This document shows, one piece after another, positions 1-8,788 of a stretch of DNA of 64,000 bases (the first letter of the stretch is position 1; each line of letters starts with the position of its first letter). Source of the stretch: Hymenobacter ginkgonis (lineage in GTDB: Bacteria; Bacteroidota; Bacteroidia; Cytophagales; Hymenobacteraceae); the NCBI RefSeq assembly GCF_009755225.1, contig NZ_WQKZ01000010.1, forward strand, positions 1-64,000, written 5' to 3'. The notes below the pieces were generated by a model, which was given only the letters and a program-made list of their open reading frames with translations, ran no database searches and was not told where the DNA came from. The translations under genes were made by a program, and so were the position numbers.

Positions 1-1
1 C

Positions 2-823
2 CAAAGCTTCGACTGCACCGTGGCCCGCGCCCTGGTCACGACCAAGCCCAAGCCCGAGAAGTACGCGCTGCACCACGATTGGCGCAACTTTCGCGCCGAC
101 GAGGCCAAGATTCTGCCCGCCTTCGACCCCAAAAACCCGGGTAAGTACGGCGAGTTCGTGCTGCATGGCCGCGACTGGACGCCGGGCCAGAAATACTACG
201 ACGTGCCCCCGTTTTGGGGCACGCGCAAGTGGACGGAGGTCAGCAACAAGATTCCGCGCTTTCATTCCTCGGGCCTCGACAACGGCTACAACGTCAAGTA
301 CCACATCAAGATCCCGATGGGCTACTTCGACCAGTTTGGCGACCTGGATGCCCGCAAAAAAGCCGAGTTCGACCTCATGGCCAACATGAACGAGATGCTG
401 GCCGGCGTCGATAATACGGACAAGGTCTTCGTGAGCAAGTTCGCCGTGGACGCCAGTGGCAAGCAGTTGCCGGGCTGGGAAATCGTGCCCATCGAGAACA
501 AGATGAGCGACAAGGCCTACGATTCGGTGAATCAGCAGGCCAACATTGCCCACACCAGCGGCCACGGCATCGACCCCTCACTGGCTGGCATCGATACGGG
601 CGGCAAGTTCGGCGGTAGTGGCTCCGAGAAGCGCATCAGCTACCAGCTGCACGTGGCCCTGCGCACACCCACCAAGCGCAAAATCCTGCTCAAAACCTTC
701 CAGGCGGCCCACAAAATCATGGGCTTCAACCCCAATCACTTCTTCGGCTTCGAGGACATCGACATCACCACGATTGCCGATAATCCCACGGGCAAGCAGA
801 AAGTGGCTAATTCCTCCATGTAA
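2..823 (+). CDS. Phage portal-like protein, C-terminal part (5' truncated by window edge)
   Basis: The reading frame is open from base 2, so the GTG at 20 is probably internal and the gene begins left of the window. About 273 residues are visible. The last third carries a glycine/serine-rich stretch (GGKFGGSGSEKR) followed by a helical tail, a pattern I associate with the C-terminal part of portal-like proteins in Bacteroidota phages. If so it forms the ring through which DNA enters the capsid. It is followed after 4 bp by a connector-like gene, which fits head-region order. No catalytic motif is visible. The portal call rests on pattern memory and context, so another head protein is possible. 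Confidence 0.45.
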   Translation, partial: QSFDCTVARALVTTKPKPEKYALHHDWRNFRADEAKILPAFDPKNPGKYGEFVLHGRDWTPGQKYYDVPPFWGTRKWTEVSNKIPRFHSSGLDNGYNVKYHIKIPMGYFDQFGDLDARKKAEFDLMANMNEMLAGVDNTDKVFVSKFAVDASGKQLPGWEIVPIENKMSDKAYDSVNQQANIAHTSGHGIDPSLAGIDTGGKFGGSGSEKRISYQLHVALRTPTKRKILLKTFQAAHKIMGFNPNHFFGFEDIDITTIADNPTGKQKVANSSM

Positions 824-827
824 GCCC

Positions 828-1772
828 ATGTTATTCAATACAGTAGAAGAAGTTAAAGAGAGCCTGGGCACGGTGCACGCCAATGTGAACGTGAAAACCC
901 TGTTCAGCTTTGTCAGTCATGCCGAGCAGGTGCACTTGGTGCCGATGCTCGGCGAAGGCCTGGTCGAGCAGTTGGGCAACTTGCCAGCCATCGCGGCACC
1001 GGCGCACTTGGTCGAGCTACGTCTGCGCCTGCGCAGGGCGCTGGCGTACTACGTGGTGCTCGAAGCGGCCCCGTTTATTGGCATCGCCTTCGGGGAACTC
1101 GGCATGTCGGAGCAAAGCACTGACAAGGCCGCCCCCAGCCGCCAGTGGGTATATAACAATTTCGTAGAAGCCGCCGCTGCGGCCGGCGATAAGCTGCTCG
1201 ACCTGGCCTTGGCCTGGCTCGATGCCCACGCGGCCGACTTTGCCGACGAGCTGGACTCGCCCGAGTACCGCAGCCGCAAGCGCCTGCTCATTGCCTCGGC
1301 CGAGGAGCTAGGTAAGTACGTGGCCACGGCCGGCAGCCGGCGCTTCTTCCTGGCCCTGCTGCCGACGCTGCGCCAAGTAGAAGACTTTGAAATCAGCGAC
1401 TTGCTAGGCGAGGATTTGCTGGAGCAGCTGCGCGAGGGCCTGGCTAGCGGGGAAGCGCCCTCGGCCGAGACGCGCCAGCTGCTGGGCCTGGTGCGCCCGG
1501 TGCTGGCCCACCGGGCGCTCGCTCAGGGTGTGCTCACGATGAGCGTGGCCCTGACGGGCACCAGTCTGCGCCTGCTTTCCGACAACGAGGCCGTGCGCGA
1601 GCGCCAGGCCGCCAGTGCCGAGGCCCTGTCAGCGCTGAGCCAAACGGCCAGTGCGACCGCCACGAAATACCAGGCGAAGCTAGCCACTTACCTCGACGCC
1701 CTGACCCCCTCGGCCCCGCCCGTTTCGGTCGAGCTGCACGACAACGCAGGTAAACCTTCTTTCTGGGTTTAA
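828..1772 (+). CDS. Phage head-tail connector-like protein (DUF6712-like)
   Basis: A 314-residue protein starting at ATG 828, four bases after the previous stop. It is mostly helical and has no signal peptide. It contains a segment with two successive helices (LRLRRALAYYVVLEAAPFIG) and a later RQWVYNNFVEAA motif, resembling the Bacteroidota phage family DUF6712. A role in head completion or head-tail joining is inferred from position between a portal-like gene and the lysis genes. The longer frame beginning at 546 overlaps the upstream gene and is rejected as the start. It is packed tightly with its neighbours, so it is probably transcribed with them. Confidence 0.5.
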   Translation: MLFNTVEEVKESLGTVHANVNVKTLFSFVSHAEQVHLVPMLGEGLVEQLGNLPAIAAPAHLVELRLRLRRALAYYVVLEAAPFIGIAFGELGMSEQSTDKAAPSRQWVYNNFVEAAAAAGDKLLDLALAWLDAHAADFADELDSPEYRSRKRLLIASAEELGKYVATAGSRRFFLALLPTLRQVEDFEISDLLGEDLLEQLREGLASGEAPSAETRQLLGLVRPVLAHRALAQGVLTMSVALTGTSLRLLSDNEAVRERQAASAEALSALSQTASATATKYQAKLATYLDALTPSAPPVSVELHDNAGKPSFWV

Positions 1773-1773
1773 G

Positions 1774-2253
1774 ATGCTGCGTTTTTACATCACGGTGCAA
1801 ACCATTGAACTAGTGGCCGTTAGCGTAGCAGGGGTGAGTGGCTTCGTGGAGGCGCACATCTGGTCGCCGGCCTACACCTACTATCTGCTCTTGGTGCTGG
1901 TGGTGCTGGACGTGCTCACGGGCAACCTGCTGCAAAAGCTGCCCCTGAAGCCCAGGAAGCTGGCCTGGCGCCTGGTGGGCTACACCGCCATCCTGGCCTT
2001 CGCCCACGGCTTCGGCGAGCACGAGAAGGGGCTGTTTTTCCTGACCCAATTGGTGCTGGCCCCTTTCGTGCTCATTCACCTGCGCCGGCTCATCATCGCC
2101 TTCGGCAAACTCGGCCTGGTCGATAGCGACGTGGCCGACTTGCTCCAGCGCCGCATGACCCGCCAGGCCGAGCGGGAAGAGGAGCCTGCTGCCGCTCCGG
2201 AGCCGACCGCTCCCCTAGAACCTGTTCCCACCGCTGAAGCCGCCGTTTCCTAG
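1774..2253 (+). CDS. Phage holin-family membrane protein
   Basis: A 159-residue protein with about three hydrophobic segments: residues 5-22, 29-46 (AYTYYLLLVLVVLDVLTG) and 68-105. It ends in a charged, then Pro/Glu/Ala-rich cytoplasmic tail. The LDVLTGN turn after the second segment is typical of the toxin-secretion/phage-lysis holin superfamily. It would form lesions in the inner membrane and release or activate the endolysin encoded 0.8 kb downstream. It starts one base after the upstream stop, and its own stop abuts the next ATG, as expected in a phage late operon. The family call is good, the exact class is not resolved. Confidence 0.65.
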   Translation: MLRFYITVQTIELVAVSVAGVSGFVEAHIWSPAYTYYLLLVLVVLDVLTGNLLQKLPLKPRKLAWRLVGYTAILAFAHGFGEHEKGLFFLTQLVLAPFVLIHLRRLIIAFGKLGLVDSDVADLLQRRMTRQAEREEEPAAAPEPTAPLEPVPTAEAAVS

Positions 2254-3066
2254 ATGCTGACCTTTCGCCTTGATGGCCGCCCGCACCCGGTTCCGGGCAG
2301 CTGGGACGAGCTAACGCCCGCCCAATTTTTTGCTGCCGCGCCTCACCTGGCCAGCGACTCGGTAGCCGCCCGGCTGGCCGTGCTGCGCGCCTGGTGCCCC
2401 AGGCTGCGCGACAAGGAAGTACGCCGGCTCACCCCCGACCAGTTGTGGGACCTGTGCACGATGGTTAGCTGGGCCTGGACGAAGGAGTTGGATACGAAGG
2501 GAATAACTGAGTTTACCCACCGGGGACGCACTTACCGCCTGCCTGAGCCCAACCTGCTCGATGCCGTGGCCATCGAATATGCGATGGCCAGCGTCTTCTT
2601 TCACCAGTTTGCCAACCCGCAGCGCCCGCAGCCGCTGGCCCTCGACCAGCTCGTGGCCACGCTCTGCCGCCCCGTGCGCGCCGACTTCAAAAAGGTGCGC
2701 GAAGACCCGCTGTGGGATGGGCAAACCCGGGAGCGCTACAACGGCAAGCTGGCCGAGGGCCGGGCCCAGGAGCTGCTCGATGCGCCGCTGGGCGTCAAAA
2801 TCGTGGTGCTGCACCACTTTTTGGGCGCGCAGCGCTTCATCCACCGCGCCTATAAAGACCTCTTTAAGAAGGTCGAGCCGCCGACCGGCCCCGCCGCGCC
2901 CCCCAAGCCCCGGGGCGATGGCACCGAGATGCTCCAGCTGCTGGCCGACGTGGCCGAGCGCGGCCTCTACGGCACCTACGACCAGGTGGCCCACACGGCC
3001 CTGCACACGGTACTGTTCAACCTGGCCAAACAGGCCCGCCACCGGCGCGAAGCCGAGAGACAATAA
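2254..3066 (+). CDS. Phage protein of unknown function
   Basis: A 270-residue soluble protein whose ATG directly follows the holin stop. It begins with a short beta-like stretch (MLTFRLDGRPHPVPGSWDELT), then is helical, with a Pro-rich linker around residues 213-225 and a C-terminal helical segment ending in many Arg/Lys. I do not recognise a domain. The opening words about a SWDELT...FF pattern recall small Bacteroidota phage proteins found near tail genes, but I cannot name the family. It sits between holin and endolysin, so it could be a structural or tail-assembly protein caught in the lysis cassette. Confidence 0.6.
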   Translation: MLTFRLDGRPHPVPGSWDELTPAQFFAAAPHLASDSVAARLAVLRAWCPRLRDKEVRRLTPDQLWDLCTMVSWAWTKELDTKGITEFTHRGRTYRLPEPNLLDAVAIEYAMASVFFHQFANPQRPQPLALDQLVATLCRPVRADFKKVREDPLWDGQTRERYNGKLAEGRAQELLDAPLGVKIVVLHHFLGAQRFIHRAYKDLFKKVEPPTGPAAPPKPRGDGTEMLQLLADVAERGLYGTYDQVAHTALHTVLFNLAKQARHRREAERQ

Positions 3067-3070
3067 GCGT

Positions 3071-3535
3071 ATGAAAATTTCCGAAGCGGGCCTGGCCCTG
3101 ATTAAGCGCGAAGAAGCCTTCCGCGCCAGCTGGTACCGCTGCGAGGCGGGCCGCCCCACCATTGGCTACGGCCACGTCATCCAAAAAGGGGAGGAGCGCT
3201 ACTACAACGTCAAGATTTCGGAGGCGGAGGCCAGCACCCTGCTGCGCCAGGACGTGGATAAGCAGTACGGGGCGCACGTGGCCAGCCGCGTGCACCGCGA
3301 TGTGACCCAGCATCAATTCGATGCGCTGGTGTCGCTCTGCTACAACATCGGCACGGGGGGCTTTGACAAGTCGAGCGTGCTGGCCTTGGCCAACGCCGGG
3401 GCTTCGTCGCCGACGGTCATCAAAACGGCCTTCGGGCTCTGGAACAAAGTAACCGACCCTCAAACCAAGGTGAAGCGTGTGAGCGCTGGCCTAACTGCCC
3501 GCCGCGCTCGGGAAGCCGCGCTCTACCTCTCCTAA
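3071..3535 (+). CDS. GH24 endolysin (T4-lysozyme type)
   Basis: A 154-residue lysozyme that would cleave the beta-1,4 bond between MurNAc and GlcNAc in peptidoglycan at the end of the phage cycle. The start is ATG 3071; a longer frame from 2561 overlaps the previous gene. The catalytic block near the N-terminus has Glu15, eight residues, Cys24, five residues, Thr30, followed by IGYGH. This is the E-X8-D/C-X5-T pattern of the family with Cys in place of the usual Asp. There is no signal peptide or SAR segment, so export must rely on the holin. It is clustered with a holin gene and a candidate spanin gene. Confidence 0.88.
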   Translation: MKISEAGLALIKREEAFRASWYRCEAGRPTIGYGHVIQKGEERYYNVKISEAEASTLLRQDVDKQYGAHVASRVHRDVTQHQFDALVSLCYNIGTGGFDKSSVLALANAGASSPTVIKTAFGLWNKVTDPQTKVKRVSAGLTARRAREAALYLS

Positions 3536-3536
3536 G

Positions 3537-4115
3537 ATGAAAGAAGATGATGTACTCGACAGCTGGCTAGCCGGTTGGCTAGGTTTTATTAGTGGCGTTA
3601 TCGTCATGCTCGTAGCCGTGGCGGTAGCTCTGACGCTGAGCAGCTGCGCGGTCGGGCGCCCCGACCCGGTGGTACCGCTCGCAGTGGCCAGCTCGCTCCT
3701 GCCCCTCGACTCGCTGGCCGCCCTACCCCCTTACCTGGTGCCGGCCCCGGCCGGCTCGACCCCGCGCCAGCGCCGGCAGTGGCAGAAAGCCCAGACCCAG
3801 AACCTGGCCCGCGCCGGCGTGCTGCCGGCCAAAATCAAAAACAGCAGCGTGGCCACGGCCCCGGGCGCGGTCGCCATCACGCGGCCGGCCTCGACGGTGG
3901 CCACCGGCGCCAGTACCGCCACCGATGCGCGCAAGGCTGGCACCCGGGGCGGCTCGGCAGCGGTCGGGCCGGGGGCGGTGGCCACGAGCACCAGTGCCGG
4001 CGCGTCGTGGTGGTGGTACCTGGTCGCCGTTATCGCCGGCGCGGTCGGCTGGGAGGTGCTCACCTCGCAGGTTACTCCCCTGCGTTTGCTGCTGAAGTGG
4101 CGAAAATTAACTTAA
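3537..4115 (+). CDS. Candidate unimolecular spanin (lipoprotein with C-terminal membrane anchor)
   Basis: A 192-residue protein starting one base after the endolysin stop. Residues 12-36 are hydrophobic and end in a lipobox-like L-S-S-C with Cys37. Residues 40-155 form a Pro/Ala/Thr/Gly-rich linker. A second hydrophobic segment (about 158-176, WWWYLVAVIAGAVGW) is followed by a basic tail (KWRK). An N-terminal outer-membrane lipid anchor plus a C-terminal inner-membrane helix is the topology of u-spanins such as T1 gp11, which disrupt the outer membrane in the last lysis step. I see no sequence match to a known spanin; the call rests on topology and position. The acidic N-terminus is odd for a lipoprotein signal. 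Confidence 0.5.
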   Translation: MKEDDVLDSWLAGWLGFISGVIVMLVAVAVALTLSSCAVGRPDPVVPLAVASSLLPLDSLAALPPYLVPAPAGSTPRQRRQWQKAQTQNLARAGVLPAKIKNSSVATAPGAVAITRPASTVATGASTATDARKAGTRGGSAAVGPGAVATSTSAGASWWWYLVAVIAGAVGWEVLTSQVTPLRLLLKWRKLT

Positions 4116-4133
4116 AAGGTAAGTTTTAGGCAG

Positions 4134-4162
4134 GCCCCTACCCCCTCGGGTAGGGGCTTTTT
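4134..4162 (+). terminator. Rho-independent terminator after the lysis cassette
   Basis: A perfect 10-bp stem (GCCCCTACCC / GGGTAGGGGC) with loop CCTC is followed by five T. It lies 19 bp after the candidate spanin stop and separates the lysis genes from the tail genes. It also contains one copy of the window-wide GGGGTAGGG motif. Confidence 0.85.
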
Positions 4163-4202
4163 CGTCCTACCCCTGCCTGCCTACTTCTGCCATCTTGGGA
4201 AC

Positions 4203-4736
4203 ATGGCAGACTACCAGGACGAATTCAGGCGCATCCTCGACGAGGAAGTGGGCAGCTACGCCGCCCGGGCCTTGCAGCTGCTGGCCGCGGCCGTGCAGGC
4301 CAAGGGGCTGGTGCTCACGGAGGAGCTACTCAACTCCCTGCGCACGGAGGTCGTGGGCGCCACCGCGCAGCACGTGGCCGTGATGGGCGTGCTCTTCGAG
4401 CAGTACGGCCGCATCAAGGACATGAAAGGCATCAATCGCATGAAAGCACCTCCGATTGAGGAAATCGAGGCCTACGTCAAGAAGGTGGGGCTGAGTCACT
4501 TCGATTACATCCCCGGCTACACCGACCGCTCGAAAGTGTCGCCCGTGAGCAGCCGCGCTATCAACCGCATCGCCTGGGGCATTGCCCGGGCCAAGCTGCG
4601 TGATAACGCCCAGGTCAAGCCCAAGTCCTGGTTCAGCAAAACTTTTTATCAATCCATCAACAGCTTCATCGACGCAGTGACGACCCGCTACCTGGTAGCC
4701 ACCGGCACGCACATGGCGGCCAGTATTAAAATCTGA
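4203..4736 (+). CDS. Phage tail-region protein of unknown function
   Basis: A 177-residue soluble, largely helical protein beginning at ATG 4203, 41 bp after a terminator, so it probably heads its own transcript. The C-terminal part (RIAWGIARAKLRDNAQ, then a Trp/Phe-rich helix and a VTTRYLV stretch) looks like small minor-tail or head-tail joining proteins of Bacteroidota prophages. I cannot assign a named family. It is followed after one base by the tape-measure gene, where other phages place tail-completion or tail-assembly proteins, and this position is the main clue. Confidence 0.6.
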   Translation: MADYQDEFRRILDEEVGSYAARALQLLAAAVQAKGLVLTEELLNSLRTEVVGATAQHVAVMGVLFEQYGRIKDMKGINRMKAPPIEEIEAYVKKVGLSHFDYIPGYTDRSKVSPVSSRAINRIAWGIARAKLRDNAQVKPKSWFSKTFYQSINSFIDAVTTRYLVATGTHMAASIKI

Positions 4737-4737
4737 T

Positions 4738-7700
4738 ATGGCACAAGTTAGACAGGATAACGTCCAGATAAAGCTGGAAATTGACGGGTCGCAGTCGCGC
4801 ACCGAACTCGACAACCTCACCCGCAAGGCCCAGGTCTTGCAGGACGGGTTCAAGGGCCTCAAAAAGGGCTCGCAGGAGTACATCGACCAGAACAAGGAAC
4901 TGAGCCAGGTGAAGGCCCGGATGGAGGAACTGCGCGCAGAAATTGGGCTCACCTCGCTCACCAGCGCGCAGCTCAAGGCCATGTCGAACCAGCTTAACCG
5001 TGAGCTGGCCAACCTGACCCCCAACACCGAGTCATTTCTGAACAAAGCCCAGGAGCTGGCCAATGTCGATGCGCGCCTGGCCCAGGTGCGGGCCGAGGCT
5101 AAGGGGGTGAAAGATGAGCTAGGCAACGCCGGCAGCGGCATTAGTGGCTTTATCACGAAAGCCGCCGGTTTCGCTGGCATCCAGATTGGGGTGCAGGCCG
5201 TTGTCGGCAGCCTCAAGCAGCTGGGGAGCGAGAGCATCGACGCGGCGATTAAGGGCAGCGATTCCATCTCCGATATGGAGAAGTCGCTGAACCTCACCAC
5301 CGCCGAAGCCAAGGCCCTGCGCACGCAGCTGGAAGGCATCGACACGCGCACCTCCCAGCAGAATCTGGAAGGCATCGCGGTGGCGGCTGGCCAGCTGGGC
5401 ATTGCCAAAGACGAGGCCGTAGCCTTCACACAGTCAGTTGACCAGGCAGTAGTTGCCCTAGGCGACGAGTTTTCGGGCGGGGTCGAGGACGTCAACAAGT
5501 CGCTCGGCGGCTTGCAGAAGCTGTTTAAGGAAACGGCCAATGTTAGTCCGGCCGAAGCTATTACTAAAATTGGCTCAGCGGTCAACGCGCTCGGGGCCGA
5601 TGGCACGGCCACTGGCCCGGTGATTGCTGATTTCGCGGCCCGCATCGGGCAGCTGGGCGACCTAGCTCCGCAGATTACCCAAACCCTGGGCCTGGGTGCC
5701 GCATTTCAGGAATTGGGCCTGTCGGCTGAGATTTCAGCCGGGGGTCTTTCCAATATCCTGCTCACGGCTGCCAAGGATACGGACGGTTTTGGCAAACAGA
5801 TTGGTCTGACCAGCAAGGAGTTTAAGGATCTAATCAATTCTGACCCAAACGAGGTAATCCTGCGCCTGGCTGCTTCGCTCAAAGGAGCCAGTGAAACGGA
5901 TGTCGTCAGCACGCTTGACAAACTGGGCATTAAGTCGCAGGAGGCTACTAAGGTTATCAGCCTGCTAGCTAACCAAACCGATACCGTGCGCGCAAAGCAG
6001 GCGCTGGCTTCTACCGAGTACGAAAAGGGCACCAGTCTGCTCGATGAATTTGCCAAGAAAAACACCAACGCGGCCGCTGAGGTGGCCAAAGCGGAAAAAG
6101 GCTTCGCCCAGTCCCGGCAGGAATTAGGGGAAAAGCTGATTCCGGTTTACCTGTACGCCCTGCAAACGTTCGGTTTTTTCATCAACGTGCTCAAAGCCTT
6201 ACCGGGCTTTCTGAATGAAAACCGGGGGGTGCTGCTCGGCCTAGTGGTGGCGGTGGCCACCCTGAACGCGGCGCAAATTCAGCTCACGGCCACGACCCTC
6301 TACAACACGGCCGTGACCAAGGGCAAGATTCTCTGGGACGAGGCGGCCGCGTTCGCCACCGGCAAGTGGACGGCGGCCCAACGCCTGCTAAATATTACCC
6401 TGGCTGCCAACCCCATTGGCGTCGTAGTAGCGGCGGCCGCCCTGCTCATCGGGGCTTTTATTACGCTCTACGAGCGCAGTGCAAAGGTGCGCGAGGTAGT
6501 AGCAGGCTTAGGGGCTGCGTTTACGCAATTAGGCAAGAATATCAAGGAAAACTTCCTGTTGCAGTTAGGAGGAATCTCAGATATTGTCACCGGCATTTTT
6601 TCGGGCGACCTCACCAAAATCAAGGCGGGCCTGGCGAAGGTGGGCGAGAGTGTAGTAAAGCAGTACACCGCGCTCGGTAATGGGGTAGCCGGGGCCTATA
6701 ATCAGGGTTATGCTGAGCGGGAGCAGCAGGAACAAGCCGCTACCCAGCAAAAGCAAAAAGCACAGCAGCAGAAGAAGTTAGAGGACGTTAAAAAACAAGC
6801 ACAGCAGGAAGCTGCCGCGGCCGCCACGGCCGACCTTGAAGCGCTCAAAGCGCGGGAGGCCAATATCAAAGCGGCGCTAGCTCTGGTGGCAGCCGGGTCA
6901 GCTGAAGAACTGCGCCTCAAAAAGCTGGAGATTACCACCAAGCGCGATATCGACCTGTTAGGGGAGAAAAAAACCGAGGGGGATAAAAAGGTCATTCGGG
7001 CCGAAGCCCTGCGCGACTTGCGCCAGCTGCAAGACGAGTACGATAAAAAGACTAAGGATGCCGCTGACAAACGGGCGAAGGAGCAGGCTGAGGTAGAGAA
7101 AAAGATTGCCGACCTCAAAGCCGGGCTGCTCACCGACGAAACTGAGAAAAAGATTCAGCAGCTCGAAGCGGCCGCTGAAAAGGAGAAGGCTACGGCCAAG
7201 GGCACGGCCGAGCAAATTGCCGAGCAGCGCAAGCTCATCGAGCAGAAGCTGGCGGTGGATGTGGCGGCGGAGCGCCAGAAGCTGGCGCTCAAACAGGGCG
7301 AGGAAGCCCTTGATATAGAGAAGCGTAACAACGCGCTCATTAAAGACGAGTGGGAGCGCCGGGCGGCCGAACTGCGCACGTCGGCCGCTAGCGAGTCACT
7401 CAAAATCCTCGACACCGATACCCGGGCAGCTGAGAAGCGCCGGCTCATCCAGGCCAAGCTCCAGCAGGACCTGGTGGCCCTGGAGCGCGACCGGGTGGCC
7501 CAGCAGCAGGAAATTGCCGAGCGCATCGCCGCTATCGACGACAACATTGCCCTGGCTCGCATCAGCCGGCGCCGGCAGCAGTCAGCGGACTTCAGCCTGG
7601 AGCGGGCCAAGGCCGATGCCGACGAGCAGGCCGTGCGCAAGGCGGCTCTCGACCGGCAGTATGCGGAGGATTTCTTTCAGCAAGGACTGAATACGGAGCA

Positions 7701-8721
7701 GAAGCTGGCCATCATGCGGCAGTATTTGCAGGATAAGGAAAACCTGGAGAATGAGTTTGCCGACCGGAGCCAGGAGCGCTATACAGCGGGGGTATCTATG
7801 GGCCTAGAGATTCAGGCAACCGCTCTGCAAACGGTGGCCGATTTTCAGAAAATTGCCAGCGATAAAGAACTAGCCAAACTCGACAAGGACAAGAAGCAAC
7901 GTTTGGCGAAGCTAGATGCTGAATACAAGGCTGGTACGATTAGCAAGGATGCCTACGAGGCTCAGAAGTCGTCAATCGAGACGAGTTACGACGAGAAGAC
8001 GCGAGCAGTTAAAAAGGAAGCTGCCGAGAAAGAGAAGGTAGCGAATATTGCACAGGCCGTTATTGCAGGCGTTTTAGCAGTGCTGAAGGCGGGTGGCCCC
8101 TTTACTCCCACTGGCGCATTAACGGCAATTGCTTCTGTAGCCGCTGTCGCTAAAATTATTGCCACGCCCATACCTGAATTTGAGAAGGGCGGTTTCTTCG
8201 GCCGCACTAGCCGGGCGGTGCAGCGCGGTGCAAGCCAGGCGTGGCATGGGGTGAAGCACTATGCGGCGGGCGGGCGCATTAACGCTACAGCTGGTGTAGC
8301 CGGTGTTGGCCAGCGTCACTCGGGCGGTGGCATTCGGATGGTCGATGGAGCCACCGGCGAGCACCTGGGCGAATGGGAAAAGGGCGAGCCCTACATGATT
8401 CTGAGCCGCGACACCTACGCCAACAACAAGCACCTGGTCGATGAGCTAATTGATACCAGTCTCTACCGGGGCGGGGCCCCGGTGCGTCCGCGGCCCGGCT
8501 ACTTCGAGGATGGCGGGGTTTCGGGTGGCGCACTCCCGGCCGCGCCGGCTGGCGGCACCGCGGCTAGTCAGGAGCTGGTGCAGGTGGTACGCGAAACCCG
8601 CGATGCGGTACTGGCCCTGCCGAGCCGGCAACGCATCGCCTGGGGGCAGGATGATACGGCCAACGTAGAAGATGCGCTGGCTGAACGCGCCGACGACCGT
8701 AACGCGGGGGCAGTTCGCTAA
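4738..8721 (+). CDS. Phage tail tape-measure protein
   Basis: A 1327-residue protein that sets tail length and is threaded through the tail tube. Residues 1-125 form coiled coil. Residues about 180-480 hold a TP901-type core (AAGQLGIAKDEAVAFTQSVD and an ALGDEFSGG segment). Hydrophobic helices follow at about 490-520 and 555-580, then a long Lys/Glu/Ala/Gln-rich coiled coil from about 660 to 1115. A hydrophobic stretch at about 1100-1140 precedes a Gly-rich C-terminal region. At the rule of thumb of about 1.5 angstrom per residue this implies a tail near 200 nm. No tail-tip or fibre gene follows: the gene ends 67 bp before a tRNA. Confidence 0.9.
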   Translation: MAQVRQDNVQIKLEIDGSQSRTELDNLTRKAQVLQDGFKGLKKGSQEYIDQNKELSQVKARMEELRAEIGLTSLTSAQLKAMSNQLNRELANLTPNTESFLNKAQELANVDARLAQVRAEAKGVKDELGNAGSGISGFITKAAGFAGIQIGVQAVVGSLKQLGSESIDAAIKGSDSISDMEKSLNLTTAEAKALRTQLEGIDTRTSQQNLEGIAVAAGQLGIAKDEAVAFTQSVDQAVVALGDEFSGGVEDVNKSLGGLQKLFKETANVSPAEAITKIGSAVNALGADGTATGPVIADFAARIGQLGDLAPQITQTLGLGAAFQELGLSAEISAGGLSNILLTAAKDTDGFGKQIGLTSKEFKDLINSDPNEVILRLAASLKGASETDVVSTLDKLGIKSQEATKVISLLANQTDTVRAKQALASTEYEKGTSLLDEFAKKNTNAAAEVAKAEKGFAQSRQELGEKLIPVYLYALQTFGFFINVLKALPGFLNENRGVLLGLVVAVATLNAAQIQLTATTLYNTAVTKGKILWDEAAAFATGKWTAAQRLLNITLAANPIGVVVAAAALLIGAFITLYERSAKVREVVAGLGAAFTQLGKNIKENFLLQLGGISDIVTGIFSGDLTKIKAGLAKVGESVVKQYTALGNGVAGAYNQGYAEREQQEQAATQQKQKAQQQKKLEDVKKQAQQEAAAAATADLEALKAREANIKAALALVAAGSAEELRLKKLEITTKRDIDLLGEKKTEGDKKVIRAEALRDLRQLQDEYDKKTKDAADKRAKEQAEVEKKIADLKAGLLTDETEKKIQQLEAAAEKEKATAKGTAEQIAEQRKLIEQKLAVDVAAERQKLALKQGEEALDIEKRNNALIKDEWERRAAELRTSAASESLKILDTDTRAAEKRRLIQAKLQQDLVALERDRVAQQQEIAERIAAIDDNIALARISRRRQQSADFSLERAKADADEQAVRKAALDRQYAEDFFQQGLNTEQKLAIMRQYLQDKENLENEFADRSQERYTAGVSMGLEIQATALQTVADFQKIASDKELAKLDKDKKQRLAKLDAEYKAGTISKDAYEAQKSSIETSYDEKTRAVKKEAAEKEKVANIAQAVIAGVLAVLKAGGPFTPTGALTAIASVAAVAKIIATPIPEFEKGGFFGRTSRAVQRGASQAWHGVKHYAAGGRINATAGVAGVGQRHSGGGIRMVDGATGEHLGEWEKGEPYMILSRDTYANNKHLVDELIDTSLYRGGAPVRPRPGYFEDGGVSGGALPAAPAGGTAASQELVQVVRETRDAVLALPSRQRIAWGQDDTANVEDALAERADDRNAGAVR

Positions 8722-8743
8722 AACCGACCCCTAAACCGACCCC
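8721..8743 (+). repeat. Tandem 12-bp repeat at the phage/chromosome junction
   Basis: AAACCGACCCC occurs at 8721-8731 and again at 8733-8743, immediately after (and one base into) the tape-measure stop codon and about 46 bp from the 3' end of tRNA-Arg. It could mark an integration junction or be a protein-binding site; the sequence alone does not decide. Confidence 0.5.
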
Positions 8744-8752
8744 AGTAAATAA

Positions 8753-8785
8753 AAAAGGCCTCTAGCAATGTGCTAGAGGCCTTTT
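8753..8785. terminator. Bidirectional terminator between prophage and tRNA-Arg
   Basis: A 14-bp near-perfect stem AAAAGGCCTCTAGC / GCTAGAGGCCTTTT with loop AATGT has A runs on the left and T runs on the right. It can end the phage transcript on + and the tRNA transcript on -. Confidence 0.85.
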
Positions 8786-8788
8786 CTG

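Noticed and set aside
2311..3162. 283-codon minus-strand frame across the phage region
   Set aside because: Lies antisense to two supported phage genes, with no family features.
4326..5645. 439-codon frame on the minus strand inside the tape-measure gene
   Set aside because: It is antisense to a well-supported gene and shows only Ser/Ala/Leu-rich shadow composition with no family signature.
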